Part shown: positions 56,105 to 64,000 of the stretch, piece by piece
Numbering within the stretch: position 1 is the stretch's first letter
Layout of the letters: every line of letters starts with the position of its first letter
Source of the DNA: Yinghuangia seranimata
GTDB lineage: Bacteria; Actinomycetota; Actinomycetes; Streptomycetales; Streptomycetaceae
Assembly (NCBI RefSeq): GCF_029953285.1
Contig: NZ_JASAOI010000014.1
Location: 1-64,000 of the forward strand
DNA: 64,000 nt
Direction of reading: 5' to 3'
Notes under the pieces: generated by a model
The model's input: only the letters and a program-made list of their open reading frames with translations
Told to the model about the DNA's origin: nothing
Database searches by the model: none
Translations under genes and position numbers: made by a program

Positions 56105-57934
56105 GTGGACGCTGGCGCGGTCCCGGCCGGCCGGGGTGCCCGCCCGGAGCCCGGCACGGCCCCCGGGCGGGCGTCCGAGGTGTGCGGAATGGTCGGTTCG
56201 GGTGGTTCCGGCGGTGCGGTCGGAACGATCGGCACGTCAGGAAAGGCGGCGGGCGCGGTGGCGAAGGCGGCCAAGTCGGGAACGCCCGCGACCCCGGACG
56301 GTCCGAGCCCCACCCCCGACCCCAGACGCTACGTCACAGGCACAACCCGGGAAACAGCCCGCCCCCTCCCGGTCCCCAGCCGCGTCAGAGGCGGCACGGC
56401 AGCCGCGACCGAACCGCGGAACGCGCCCGCGGTAACCGTGCCGGCCTCCGACGAACGGACCACTCCCGACCCGACCCGGTGGGCTGACGGCCAGGCGGGC
56501 GAGGCGGCGACGCGTGAGGCTGCGACCGACCAGGTCCCGACCGGAGGACCGGGACAGGCGACGACTGGCGAAGTCGTGGCCGACGCCGGGCAAAGCGAGC
56601 TGGACACCGTCGGCGATGCGGAAGGCGCGGGAGATGAGCCCGGGCGCGGCCCGCGCGGCCGATCGGGTCGTTCGGCGCGGCACGACGGCTCGGTCGGGTC
56701 GGGGGCGCCACAACTGCGCGGGGGAACCGCGGGTTGGGGCGAGGACCTGGACGGCCCGTCCCGGGATGCCGACCTCGCCGTCGGCGCTCCGCGCGACGGT
56801 GGCGAACTCGCTGCCGGTGGTTCGCGGGGCGGTGAGGGGGCTGGGGGCGGCGGTGCGCGGGTGCCTTTGCCTCGGGATGGGGTCGGCGGCGGCGGGGGGT
56901 CGTCGGTGGGGGAGTTCGGGGCGGGGGCTGGGGTCGAGGTGGAGTTGTCGGGGGAGATGGCGTTTGCGGGGCCGGGTGGCTCGCAAGGGGGCGGCGTGCC
57001 GGGGACCTGGGTGTCTCATGGGGCGTCGGAGCTCGGGTATTCGCGGGTGGCTTTGCCGTTCGCGGCCGAGGCGCTTGTGCTGGCCGGGCGGATCGCGCAT
57101 GCGGCGGCGGAGGCCGGGGCGTTCGCCGGGGAGCTCAAATACCGGGCCGATCTCTTACGGGACCTCTTGACCGGGCGGCTCGTCGACGCGGAGCGGTTGC
57201 CGGGCGGTGGCGTCGGGGCGCTGCTGCATCGCACCGTGGCTGTTGTCGTCGCGGAGCCGGATCCCATGCCGGGGGACAGCGCGGCGACGCTGCGGCGGCA
57301 TCAGGACGCGTTGACGGCGGCGTGGACGGCCGCGGTGCGGCAGGCCGATGCCGAGGCGGTGGTGGCCGGGTATCCCGGGGAGATCGTCGCGTTGGTGCCG
57401 ATCCCGTCGGGCCCCGGGGCCGGCGGGGTCGGGCGGGAGGCGGCGGAGCGGGTGCGGGCGGCCTGTGCGCGGATCCCGCGCAGCTTCACGACCGGGATCA
57501 GCCGTGCCGTGCGCGGGATCGCCGAGTTGCCGACGGGCTACGAGCAGGCGCGGCGCGCGGTCGAGGCCGGCCGCCGCCTGCAGGGCCCCGGGGCGGTGAC
57601 CGACTTCGACCGGCTGGGTGTCTTCCGCCTGCTGTCGCTGCTGCCGCCGGACGGTGAGCTGGAGCGGTTCGCCGCCGAGGTGCTGGGCCCGCTCGCCGAG
57701 CCGGAGGACGCCGAGGCCGCGGACCTGCGGCGCACTCTCCAGGTGCTGTTGGAGACGAACCTGAACGTCGCGGAGACGTCCCGTCGGCTGTACGTGCACT
57801 ACAACACGCTGCGCTACCGGATCGGCAAACTCGAGCGCCTGGTGGGCCCGTTCACCCAGGACTCCCGGCTGCGCCTGGACCTGCTGATCGCGTTGGAGAT
57901 CCTGCACCTGGCGGACACCGCGCCGCCGGTCTGA
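56105..57934 (+). CDS. PucR-family regulator with long disordered N-terminus
   Basis: 609 residues from GTG 56105 (AAGGGG 8 nt upstream); ATG 56075 would add 10. The first 300 residues or so are Gly/Ala/Pro/Thr-rich and probably disordered. Order begins near YSRVALPFAAEALVLAGRIAHAAAEA; a GGDEF-like PucR middle domain follows (AVVVAEPDP to TTGISRAVRGIAELPTGYEQA), and the C-terminal HTH_30 reads LLETNLNVAETSRRLYVHYNTLRYRIGKLERL. Such regulators control catabolic or developmental genes. It converges on a cupin gene 7 nt away. No target is evident. Confidence 0.8.
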   Translation: MDAGAVPAGRGARPEPGTAPGRASEVCGMVGSGGSGGAVGTIGTSGKAAGAVAKAAKSGTPATPDGPSPTPDPRRYVTGTTRETARPLPVPSRVRGGTAAATEPRNAPAVTVPASDERTTPDPTRWADGQAGEAATREAATDQVPTGGPGQATTGEVVADAGQSELDTVGDAEGAGDEPGRGPRGRSGRSARHDGSVGSGAPQLRGGTAGWGEDLDGPSRDADLAVGAPRDGGELAAGGSRGGEGAGGGGARVPLPRDGVGGGGGSSVGEFGAGAGVEVELSGEMAFAGPGGSQGGGVPGTWVSHGASELGYSRVALPFAAEALVLAGRIAHAAAEAGAFAGELKYRADLLRDLLTGRLVDAERLPGGGVGALLHRTVAVVVAEPDPMPGDSAATLRRHQDALTAAWTAAVRQADAEAVVAGYPGEIVALVPIPSGPGAGGVGREAAERVRAACARIPRSFTTGISRAVRGIAELPTGYEQARRAVEAGRRLQGPGAVTDFDRLGVFRLLSLLPPDGELERFAAEVLGPLAEPEDAEAADLRRTLQVLLETNLNVAETSRRLYVHYNTLRYRIGKLERLVGPFTQDSRLRLDLLIALEILHLADTAPPV

Positions 57935-57941
57935 CCGTGTG

Positions 57942-58256
57942 TCAGGCGGCGTCCGGCGGGTTGAGGTTGACCAGGAACAGCGTGCCGTGGCTGCCCGGTC
58001 GGATGCTGTGTACCGCGTGTCCGGGCACGATCAGGAGCTCGCCGGGCCCGACGGACACGTCCTCGCCGTCCACGGTCATCTCAAGGCGCCCGTCCACGAC
58101 GAGCAGCGCCTCGGGGTCGGCGTGCACGTCGTCGCCGACCGGCAGTTCGTCCATGCGCATGATCTTGAGGTAGGTCGCGCCTATGCGGCCGACGGCGTAC
58201 GACGTCCAGGTGGTGGTGAGCTCGGCGGTTTCGTCGCGGAGTGCGATGTGCTGCAC
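57942..58256 (-). CDS. Small cupin-domain protein
   Basis: A 104-residue single-domain cupin. Conserved features: HADPEALLVVDGRLEMTVDGEDVSVGPGELLIVPGHAVHSI split over the two cupin motifs. A metal site could use the histidines of VHADPE and GHAVHS. GTG 58256 follows GGGGAAAGG; the frame upstream is unsupported. It is divergent from a CaiB-type CoA-transferase across 199 bp, so the two may share regulation. Its ligand or reaction is unknown. Confidence 0.83.
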   Translation of the reverse strand: MQHIALRDETAELTTTWTSYAVGRIGATYLKIMRMDELPVGDDVHADPEALLVVDGRLEMTVDGEDVSVGPGELLIVPGHAVHSIRPGSHGTLFLVNLNPPDAA

Positions 58257-58455
58257 GGCATGCCTTTCCCCGCGTGCGGCGCTTCGAGGGCGCGAAGTAC
58301 CGCACGCTGTGCGTTGTTTGGATGTCGTCGACGCTATCCGGGTGCCGGTTCCCGTTGGGCGACCGTTTGGCAAAGGCTCGGATCCCGTCGTGCCAGGTCA
58401 CGGCCGTGTGCTTGACTTTGTCAGCAAAGATCGCCGGAACGAGAGAGGGACGCGA

Positions 58456-59589
58456 ATGGGCGCGCTGTCGGGCATCAAGGTCGTCGAGCTCGCGGGCATC
58501 GGGCCCGGGCCGTTCGTGGGCATGATGCTCGCGGACGCCGGCGCCGACATCATCCGCGTCGACCGCCTCGGCGCCGGCGGCATGCCGCACATGGCGGTGG
58601 GCCGCGGCCGGCTCGGCGGGCTCGAGGTCGACCTGAAGAACCCCGCCGGCACCGAGACGGTGCTGCGCCTCGTCGAGGCCGCCGACGTGCTCGTCGAGGG
58701 GTTCCGCCCGGGCGTCACCGAGCGCCTCGGCCTGGGCCCCGACGTGTGCCTCGCCCGCAACCCGCGCCTGGTGTACGCGCGCATGACCGGCTGGGGCCAG
58801 GACGGCCCGCTCGCGCAGCGCGCCGGCCACGACATCAACTACATCTCGGTCTCCGGAGCGCTGCACTCCTTCGCCCGCGCGGGCGAACGCCCGGTCCCGC
58901 CGCTCAACCTCGTCGGCGACTACGGCGGCGGCGCCATGTTCTGCGCGTTCGGCATCCTCGCCGCGCTCGTCGAGGCGCAGCGGTCGGGCACCGGCCAGGT
59001 CGTCGACGCCGCGATGACCGACGGCTCGGCGGCGCTGTCCGCGTTCATCCACGGCATGCGCGGCATCGGCGGCTGGTCGGACGAGGTCGGCACCAACCTG
59101 CTCGACACCGGGGCCCCGTTCTACGACGTCTACACCGCCGCCGACGGCGGGCACGTCGCGGTCGGCTGCATCGAACCGCAGTTCTACGCCCAGTTCCTGG
59201 CCGGCCTCGGCATCGCCGACGAGGACCTGCCCGGACAGATGGACCGCGCCGGCTGGCCGGTGCTGCGCGCCCGCTTCGCCGAGGTCATCGCGAGCCGGCC
59301 GCGCGACGCGTGGACCGAGGTGTTCCAGGACACCGACGCGTGCGTCACCCCCGTCCTGGACTGGAACGAGGCGGCCGCGCACCCGCACAACGTGGCGCGC
59401 GGAACGTACGTCACCCCGGACGGGACCGTGCAGCCCGAGGCCGCGCCGCGGCTGAGCCGCACCCCGTCGAAGGCGGCCGGCGCGCCGGGCACGCTCACGC
59501 CCGAACTGCTCGCCGGCTGGGGTCTGGACGCCGGCGAGGTCGCCAAGCTGCGCGACGAGGGCGTGCTCGGCGGCCTCGCGGAGGCCTGA
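58456..59589 (+). CDS. CaiB/BaiF-type CoA-transferase (alpha-methylacyl-CoA racemase-like)
   Basis: A 377-residue class III CoA-transferase family member. The N-terminus reads GIKVVELAGIGPGPFVGMMLADAGADIIRVDR; the segments VDLKNPAG, EGFRPGVTERLGLGP, TGWGQDGPLAQRAGHDINY and the catalytic aspartate region VGDYGGGAMF are typical, and GHDINYISVSG matches alpha-methylacyl-CoA racemases particularly well. ATG 58456 with GAGAGAGGGA. Likely role: epimerising branched acyl-CoA for fatty-acid or sterol side-chain oxidation. Confidence 0.9.
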   Translation: MGALSGIKVVELAGIGPGPFVGMMLADAGADIIRVDRLGAGGMPHMAVGRGRLGGLEVDLKNPAGTETVLRLVEAADVLVEGFRPGVTERLGLGPDVCLARNPRLVYARMTGWGQDGPLAQRAGHDINYISVSGALHSFARAGERPVPPLNLVGDYGGGAMFCAFGILAALVEAQRSGTGQVVDAAMTDGSAALSAFIHGMRGIGGWSDEVGTNLLDTGAPFYDVYTAADGGHVAVGCIEPQFYAQFLAGLGIADEDLPGQMDRAGWPVLRARFAEVIASRPRDAWTEVFQDTDACVTPVLDWNEAAAHPHNVARGTYVTPDGTVQPEAAPRLSRTPSKAAGAPGTLTPELLAGWGLDAGEVAKLRDEGVLGGLAEA

Positions 59590-59615
59590 GCAGCGGCTCC
59601 ACGTGCACCGGGCGC

Positions 59616-59659
59616 GGCCGGGCACCGGATCGAGGCGACTGCCCGACCGGTGCCCGGCC
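59616..59659. terminator. Hairpin between CoA-transferase and glutaminase-like gene
   Basis: GGCCGGGCACCGG (59616-59628) and CCGGTGCCCGGCC (59647-59659) form a perfect 13-bp stem with an 18-nt loop between convergent stops. Confidence 0.75.
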
Positions 59660-59666
59660 CCCGGGG

Positions 59667-60491
59667 TCACCGCATGCAGCGGTCCATCTCGCGGCGCAGG
59701 TTCATGTCGATGAACATGTACGTCGCAGGATCGAACGCCTGGTTGCCGTAGTTCGGCCTGCCCAGCAGCTCCCACGGCTGGGTCAGGTGGAACACCGGCG
59801 TGTTGGCCGCCCCCTTCGCCGCCACCTGCCACACGAGGAGCGGCATCGGGCCGCGCGGCGACAACAGCGGGTCGAAGACGAACAGGCCGTCGGTGCAGTC
59901 GATGACCGGGGCGACGTGGTGGCCCCAGTTGTCCGGCGGATGCAGGACGTTGGCCTGGGCGACCACCCAGGCCTTCTCCAGGTAGCGGCGCGCGCAGTCC
60001 GCGTTCCGCAGTTGGATTTCCTCGCAGATCACATGCGCGAGGTACTCGCAGCCGTCGCCCGTGTTGCGCTGCGGGACCTTGACGGCCAGACACACCGCGT
60101 CCCACAGGACCCGGCGCTCCGCCGCGTCCGGCTGTTTCGCGGCCGGGCCCTCCAACTGGTCGCGCCAGAGCCTGACTTTGGGGATCAGGTCGGGTACGAG
60201 CGTCGGCTGCTTCTTCAGCCAGGTCAGCACGCTCTGCGCGCAGCCCACGCTCGTGATCCAGTGCGGCGCGCTCGGCGCGAGCATCTCCAGTGCGGTGCGG
60301 CGGAACTGGAGCTCGTCCTGGTCCTCCCAGTCGCCCCCCATGCTGAGGTCGTCGTCCCGCTCGCGGATGCTCCACAGCTCCTCGAGCCTGTGGAGCGACA
60401 GCCGGCTGATCTGGTCCTCGGTCAGCGGATAGTCGCGCGGCAGCGGCGGGTCGTCGTCCTCGCTGTCGTCGCGAAATCGGTCGCGCTGCAT
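59667..60491 (-). CDS. Protein-glutaminase-like (papain-fold) protein
   Basis: A 274-residue protein. The N-terminal 60 residues are acidic (DDSEDDDPPLP). The C-terminal half fits the protein-glutaminase / Gln-deamidase plan: a candidate nucleophile C148 in GDGCEYLAHVICEEI, H192 in NWGHHVAPVID and D207 in LFVFDPLLS, in the expected order and spacing. Such enzymes deamidate protein glutamines, or are toxin and effector domains. No signal peptide is present. ATG 60491. It is divergent from a TetR gene across 168 bp that contain a perfect 24-bp palindrome. Activity is inferred from motif only. Confidence 0.7.
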   Translation of the reverse strand: MQRDRFRDDSEDDDPPLPRDYPLTEDQISRLSLHRLEELWSIRERDDDLSMGGDWEDQDELQFRRTALEMLAPSAPHWITSVGCAQSVLTWLKKQPTLVPDLIPKVRLWRDQLEGPAAKQPDAAERRVLWDAVCLAVKVPQRNTGDGCEYLAHVICEEIQLRNADCARRYLEKAWVVAQANVLHPPDNWGHHVAPVIDCTDGLFVFDPLLSPRGPMPLLVWQVAAKGAANTPVFHLTQPWELLGRPNYGNQAFDPATYMFIDMNLRREMDRCMR

Positions 60492-60628
60492 AGCGCACCC
60501 CCCAAACGGCGGGGACCCCCGCCCCGCCCCGAACAAGCCTAGGAGGGTGGGGAGTTGGCCGACAGCGGTTCGCCGGAATCGACGCCGATCGTCTCCTGTG
60601 AGCGGTCCGGGCGGATAATCCCCTGGTC

Positions 60629-60652
60629 ACTGTACCGTCCGGACGGTACAGT
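60629..60652. promoter_or_regulatory. 24-bp perfect palindrome, TetR operator
   Basis: ACTGTACCGTCC is followed directly by its exact reverse complement. It ends 7 nt before the tetR-type start codon and sits between divergent genes, the classical position of an autoregulatory TetR operator. Confidence 0.75.
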
Positions 60653-60659
60653 CCGTCAT

Positions 60660-61250
60660 ATGAAGCGCGACCTCCTCCTCGACGCCGCCGAGCAACTGCT
60701 CGCCGAGCACGGCACGACGGCCCTGACGCTGGCCGCCGTCGCCGCGCGCGCAGGCGTCAGCAAGGGCGGTCTGCTCTACCACTTCGGCACCAAGGAAGCG
60801 CTGGTCAACGCGCTGGTCGAACGGCTCATCGCGGAGTTCGACCAGGCCGTCGAGGCGCGCCTGTCCGCCGAGGGCGGCGGGTACACGCGCGCGTACGTCG
60901 AGACCACGTTCGAGATCGTGACCGACCGCGACCCGGCCCGGGCCCGCCGCCGCTGGGCGGTCGTCGCGGCCGCCGCCACCGCGTCCGACCTCGCCGAACC
61001 GCTGCGCGCCGCCACCCGGCGCTGGCACCGCGCCGACGCGGCCGCCGACGACCCCGTGACCGCCCGCATCGTCCGCCTCGCGGTGGACGGGCTGTGGGAG
61101 GCCATGGAGTACGACCCGGAGCTGTTCGACGCCGACGAGTGCGACGAACTGCGCCGACGCCTGCTCGCGCTCCTGGACGGGCCCGAGGCGCCGCGGCGCC
61201 GACTGCGGGCCGTGCCGCGCGACGGCATCCCCCTCAACGCGCAGAGCTGA
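60660..61250 (+). CDS. TetR-family regulator, next to MFS transporter
   Basis: A 196-residue TetR regulator. The DNA-binding domain starts at once (KRDLLLDAAEQLLAEHG, then LTLAAVAARAGVSKGGLLYHFGTKEALV); the C-terminal domain matches the TetR_C type with AVEARLSAEGGGYTRAYVETTF. ATG 60660 has no Shine-Dalgarno sequence and lies 8 nt after the palindrome, so a leaderless or near-leaderless transcript is likely. The MFS transporter lies 141 bp downstream in the same direction and is its probable target, along with itself. Confidence 0.9.
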   Translation: MKRDLLLDAAEQLLAEHGTTALTLAAVAARAGVSKGGLLYHFGTKEALVNALVERLIAEFDQAVEARLSAEGGGYTRAYVETTFEIVTDRDPARARRRWAVVAAAATASDLAEPLRAATRRWHRADAAADDPVTARIVRLAVDGLWEAMEYDPELFDADECDELRRRLLALLDGPEAPRRRLRAVPRDGIPLNAQS

Positions 61251-61391
61251 CCGGCGGCCGGTGCGCCGGCCCAGCCCGTCCCCGGATCGGTGCGCGCGTC
61301 CCGCGTTGCGCCGATCCGTCCCGCCGTGCGTTCGGCGGGCACCGCCTCCTGCGATTCCCCCTCAACACGTCCCTTGGAAGGGGCAACTCCG

Positions 61392-62831
61392 ATGGCAGCC
61401 GGACAGGCTTCCGACGCGGCACCGACGACCGTGACCGACCTCGCGACCGAGCCCGCGACCGAGCCCCCGACCGACGTCGCACGCGGCTCCGCGACCGATC
61501 CCGCGACCGACGCCGCAGGCGACGCTGCGACCGACCCCGGCTCCGAACCCGCGTCGGCCACCGCGTCCTCGACCGCGCGGGCCTCCGCGACCGACGGCCT
61601 GACCGAGGCCCGCCTGCGGCGCGCCCGGCTCGGCATCGCCGGGACCTTCGCACTCGCCGGCGCCCTGTGCGCGGTGTGGACCGTGCGGGTGCCCGCCCTC
61701 AAGGACAAGCTCGGCGTCAGCGACGGCCAACTCGGCCTGGTCGTGCTGGCGTTCGGTATCGGCGGCATCGTCTCGATGTCGCTCATGGGACGCCTCGTCG
61801 CGCGCCACGGAAGCCGCCGCCTGCTGCGCGCGACCGTGCCGCTGTGCGTGCTCGCCGTCGCGGGCATCGGCCTGTCGCCGAACCTGGCCGCGATCATCGG
61901 CGCGGGCCTCGCGTTCGGCCTGGTGTTCGGCGTCACCGAGGTCGCCATGAACACGCAGGCCTCGCTGCTCGAACAGCGGTACGGCCGCTCGCTCATGGCC
62001 GGCATGCACGCCGGCTGGAGCATCGGTGCCGTCACCGGCGGCCTGTTCGGCGCGCTCGCCGCGCGCTGCGGGCTGGGCTTCACCCCGTCGGTCGTGATCG
62101 CCGCCGCGCTCGGCGCCCCGGCCGCGGTCTGGCTGCGCGGAACGTACCTGCCGGACGCGCCCGCTGGGCGGGGCGAGGCCGCGGCGTCCGGCGGTGCGGG
62201 AGCGGACGGCGCAGGCCGCGCGTCCGGCGGGATGCGGCTGCCGTGGGCCGTCTACGTCGCCGGCGCGATCATCTTCTGCGCGTTCATGGTCGAGGGCGCC
62301 GTCGCCGACTGGAGCGGGCTCTACCTGCGCGACACCCTCGGCTCGCCGGAGGCCGTCGCCGCGCTCGCCTACCCGCTGTACGAGGCCGCGATGGCGACCG
62401 GCCGGCTCACCGGCGACCGCGTCACCAACCGGCTCGGCGCGCGTGCCGTGCTGATCATGTCCGGCGCCGCGACGGCGTGCGGCCTGACGATCGCACTCCT
62501 GGCCGGCGGGACCGCGCTGGGCCTGGTCGGGTTCTTCGTCGTCGGCGTCGGCGTGTGCCTCGTCGTGCCGGTCGCGTTCTCCGTCGGCGGCGCGCTCGGC
62601 GGTGCGGGCGACCCCGCCCGTGCCGGTACGGCGATCGCCCGCATCGGCGCCATGGGTTACACCGGGCTGCTGCTCGGCCCGGTGCTGATCGGGTTCGTCG
62701 CGGACGCGTCCACGCTGCGCATCGGGCTCACCGTCACGGTGGCGCTGTCCCTCGCGATCGCGGCCGGCGCCCGACTCCTGCCGGGCGGACGGCACTTGGG
62801 GAAGGACGCCGCCGCCGCGTCCCGCGGCTGA
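61392..62831 (+). CDS. MFS transporter (YbjJ-like) with repetitive N-terminus
   Basis: A 479-residue permease with about 12 helices. The first 65 residues are a Thr/Asp/Glu/Ala-rich tail built from ATEP/ATDP repeats. Helix 1 begins ARLGIAGTFALAGALCAVW; MGRLVARHGSRRLL is the motif-A loop. The sequence FGVTEVAMNTQASLLEQRYGRSLMAGMHAGWSIG, split over helix 4 and 5, is characteristic of the YbjJ/fucose-permease-like group. ATG 61392 follows GGAAGGGG. The substrate is unknown; TetR control is inferred from the neighbouring gene. Confidence 0.88.
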   Translation: MAAGQASDAAPTTVTDLATEPATEPPTDVARGSATDPATDAAGDAATDPGSEPASATASSTARASATDGLTEARLRRARLGIAGTFALAGALCAVWTVRVPALKDKLGVSDGQLGLVVLAFGIGGIVSMSLMGRLVARHGSRRLLRATVPLCVLAVAGIGLSPNLAAIIGAGLAFGLVFGVTEVAMNTQASLLEQRYGRSLMAGMHAGWSIGAVTGGLFGALAARCGLGFTPSVVIAAALGAPAAVWLRGTYLPDAPAGRGEAAASGGAGADGAGRASGGMRLPWAVYVAGAIIFCAFMVEGAVADWSGLYLRDTLGSPEAVAALAYPLYEAAMATGRLTGDRVTNRLGARAVLIMSGAATACGLTIALLAGGTALGLVGFFVVGVGVCLVVPVAFSVGGALGGAGDPARAGTAIARIGAMGYTGLLLGPVLIGFVADASTLRIGLTVTVALSLAIAAGARLLPGGRHLGKDAAAASRG

Positions 62832-63235
62832 AGCCTGCTGCTGGTAGGGCTGCTGCGGGTACGGCTGCTGCCCCAGGATGCCCAGGGGCTGCCCCGCGTA
62901 CGCCTGCGGCTGCCCGGGGTGGCCCTGCTGGTCGGCCTGCGGCGCGTACACGATCTGCTGCATCTCCTCCCGCCAGGTGCGGTGCAGGGTGATGCGGCTC
63001 GGCGCGCCGATGCGCAGGCGCGTACGCCCGGCACACCGGCGTTCGGCGGGATGGTCCCAGAAACCCCGGTCGGAATAGGCGGCTTTCGCCGATTCCGACC
63101 GCGCTTTGTGACGCGACGCATACCGTGTGGAGCCGCCGCGGGCCCGGACGTCGTCGGGCTTTCCCGTCCGGCCCGCGGCCCGGCCCTGCCATCCCACAGG
63201 GCCGGTCGTGCCCGCCGACCCAGTGAGGGACCGTC
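62832..63235. other. Intergenic region with antisense Gln/Pro-rich coding signal
   Basis: On the minus strand 62834-62965 reads MQQIVYAPQADQQG, then GQPQAYAGQPLG and PYPQQPYQQQ, a composition unlike chance and typical of disordered actinobacterial N-termini. The frame lacks a plausible 3' end and runs on antisense through the MFS gene, so it is probably a gene fragment. A hairpin follows at 63067-63101. Confidence 0.4.
63067..63101. terminator. Hairpin upstream of DUF3050 gene
   Basis: CGGTCGGAAT and ATTCCGACCG are perfect 10-bp arms enclosing a second stem GGCG/CGCC. It could terminate transcription entering from the MFS side. Confidence 0.6.
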
Positions 63236-64000
63236 GTGGACGTCATACACAGCAGCACCGCACCGACGGGCATGCCCGGCATGCTCACCGAGCACGAGGC
63301 CTTCCCCGGGGTCCGCGCACCCGCCCACCCGTCACCCCCCGCCGTCCGAGAACGCTCCGCGCCCACCGATCCGCTGCCCTCGCCGACCGCCGAGCTGATG
63401 TCGGCCTCGCGCACCACGCGCCTGCTCGGCGAGACCGCCCCGGCGCGGCAGCGGGTGCTCCGGCACCCGCTCTACCGGCTCCTCGCGCACCCCGACGACC
63501 TGCGGGTGTTCATGGAGCACCACGTGTTCGCCGTCTGGGACTTCATGTCCCTGCTCAAGGTGCTGCAACGGGAGCTCACCTGCGTCACCGTGCCCTGGGT
63601 CCCGCAGGGCACGCCCGAGGCACGGCGGCTCGTCAACGAGATCGTGCTCACCGAGGAAAGCGACGAGACCAGCGTCGGGCCGCGCAGCCACTTCGAGCTC
63701 TACCTCGAGGCCATGGCGGCGGCGGGGGCGGACACCGGGCCCGCGTGCTGCTTCCTCGACCTGCTGGCCGACGGCGTGGCGGTCCCTGAGGCCGTCCACC
63801 TGTGCGGGGCGCCTCCGGCGGCTGCGGCGTTCGTCGAGCACACGTGGCGGATCGTGCAGCACGCCCCGGTGCACTGCGTCGCGGCGGCGTTCGCGCTCGG
63901 GCGGGAGGAGCTCGTCCCGCGGATGTTCGAACACGTCCTGGACGGCCGCGAGGCCGACGAACGCACCGCCGGACTCGACACGGACGAGACCGACTTCGCG
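63236..64000 (+). CDS. DUF3050 (heme-oxygenase-like fold) protein, 3' end outside window
   Basis: 255 codons are visible and no stop is reached before the window ends. After about 60 Pro/Ala-rich residues the DUF3050 core is clear: [33 protein letters not shown] split at residue 85-110, then [26 protein letters not shown]. Conserved His and Glu residues ([19 protein letters not shown]) resemble the metal ligands of heme-oxygenase-like diiron oxidases. GTG 63236 follows GAGGGA. Family function is largely unknown; some relatives act in natural-product pathways. Confidence 0.85.
   Translation, partial: MDVIHSSTAPTGMPGMLTEHEAFPGVRAPAHPSPPAVRERSAPTDPLPSPTAELMSASRTTRLLGETAPARQRVLRHPLYRLLAHPDDLRVFMEHHVFAVWDFMSLLKVLQRELTCVTVPWVPQGTPEARRLVNEIVLTEESDETSVGPRSHFELYLEAMAAAGADTGPACCFLDLLADGVAVPEAVHLCGAPPAAAAFVEHTWRIVQHAPVHCVAAAFALGREELVPRMFEHVLDGREADERTAGLDTDETDFA

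Noticed and set aside
63127-63789. Arg/Pro-rich 220-residue plus-strand frame
   Set aside because: It is out of frame with the DUF3050 gene, which has the family match and a good ribosome-binding site.

Overview
The window is about 64 kb of very GC-rich DNA with strongly GC-biased third codon positions, many GTG starts and 4-nt GTGA gene overlaps. Its gene order is that of a Streptomyces-type actinomycete: bldD | pyrR-pyrB-pyrC-(membrane protein)-carA-carB-pyrD-pyrF, mihF-gmk-rpoZ, coaBC, metK, priA-def-fmt-rsmB, rpe, ribD-ribE-ribM-ribBA-ribH, hisE-hisG-PH. It is most likely a chromosomal core segment of a member of the Streptomycetaceae or a close relative. I saw no rRNA, tRNA, CRISPR array, insertion sequence or integrase.

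Layout. 0.3-12.2 kb is accessory: a DUF202 pair, a MarR regulator, a DHA2 exporter divergent from a TetR regulator, a LacI regulator, a second TetR divergent from an NCS1 permease plus amidohydrolase (an uptake and hydrolysis pair), and an NmrA-like reductase divergent from an HxlR regulator. The developmental regulator bldD follows; it appears to have lost its stop codon through a frameshift. 12.5-22.8 kb is the complete de novo UMP operon, with a PyrR-type leader hairpin. 22.8-24.1 kb is a small island: a membrane-anchored secreted protein, a two-helix protein and a histidine-kinase relic. 24.4-36.2 kb is the housekeeping run mihF to rsmB, interrupted by an F420-type oxidoreductase and a cysteine-rich secreted peptide.

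38.3-43.8 kb holds the most unusual locus. It is a compact, translationally coupled six-gene operon: a PLP-dependent decarboxylase, a PaaK-like adenylate-forming enzyme, and four divergent paralogues that resemble the AidA/PixA inclusion-body protein family. I know of no described actinobacterial pathway with this composition, and it is my main candidate for an undescribed system.

44.3-51.8 kb is rpe, then the riboflavin operon behind an FMN riboswitch (including a PnuC-type transporter that is probably RibM), then hisE-hisG. 52-64 kb is accessory again: an AlkZ-like winged-helix protein, an EccA/CbxX-type AAA+ ATPase with no secretion genes nearby, a PucR-type regulator with a long disordered N-terminus, a cupin, a CaiB-type CoA-transferase, a protein-glutaminase-like protein, a TetR regulator beside a 24-bp perfect palindrome, an MFS transporter, and a DUF3050 gene cut by the window end.

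Non-coding structure is rich. There are perfect hairpin terminators at most convergent gene ends, operator arrays in the divergent regulator promoters (a TGGCA motif repeating every 17 bp; three TTGA-N7-TCAA sites), and two short tandem repeats (10 x 7 bp and 16 x 8 bp), each sitting at or just beyond a stop codon.
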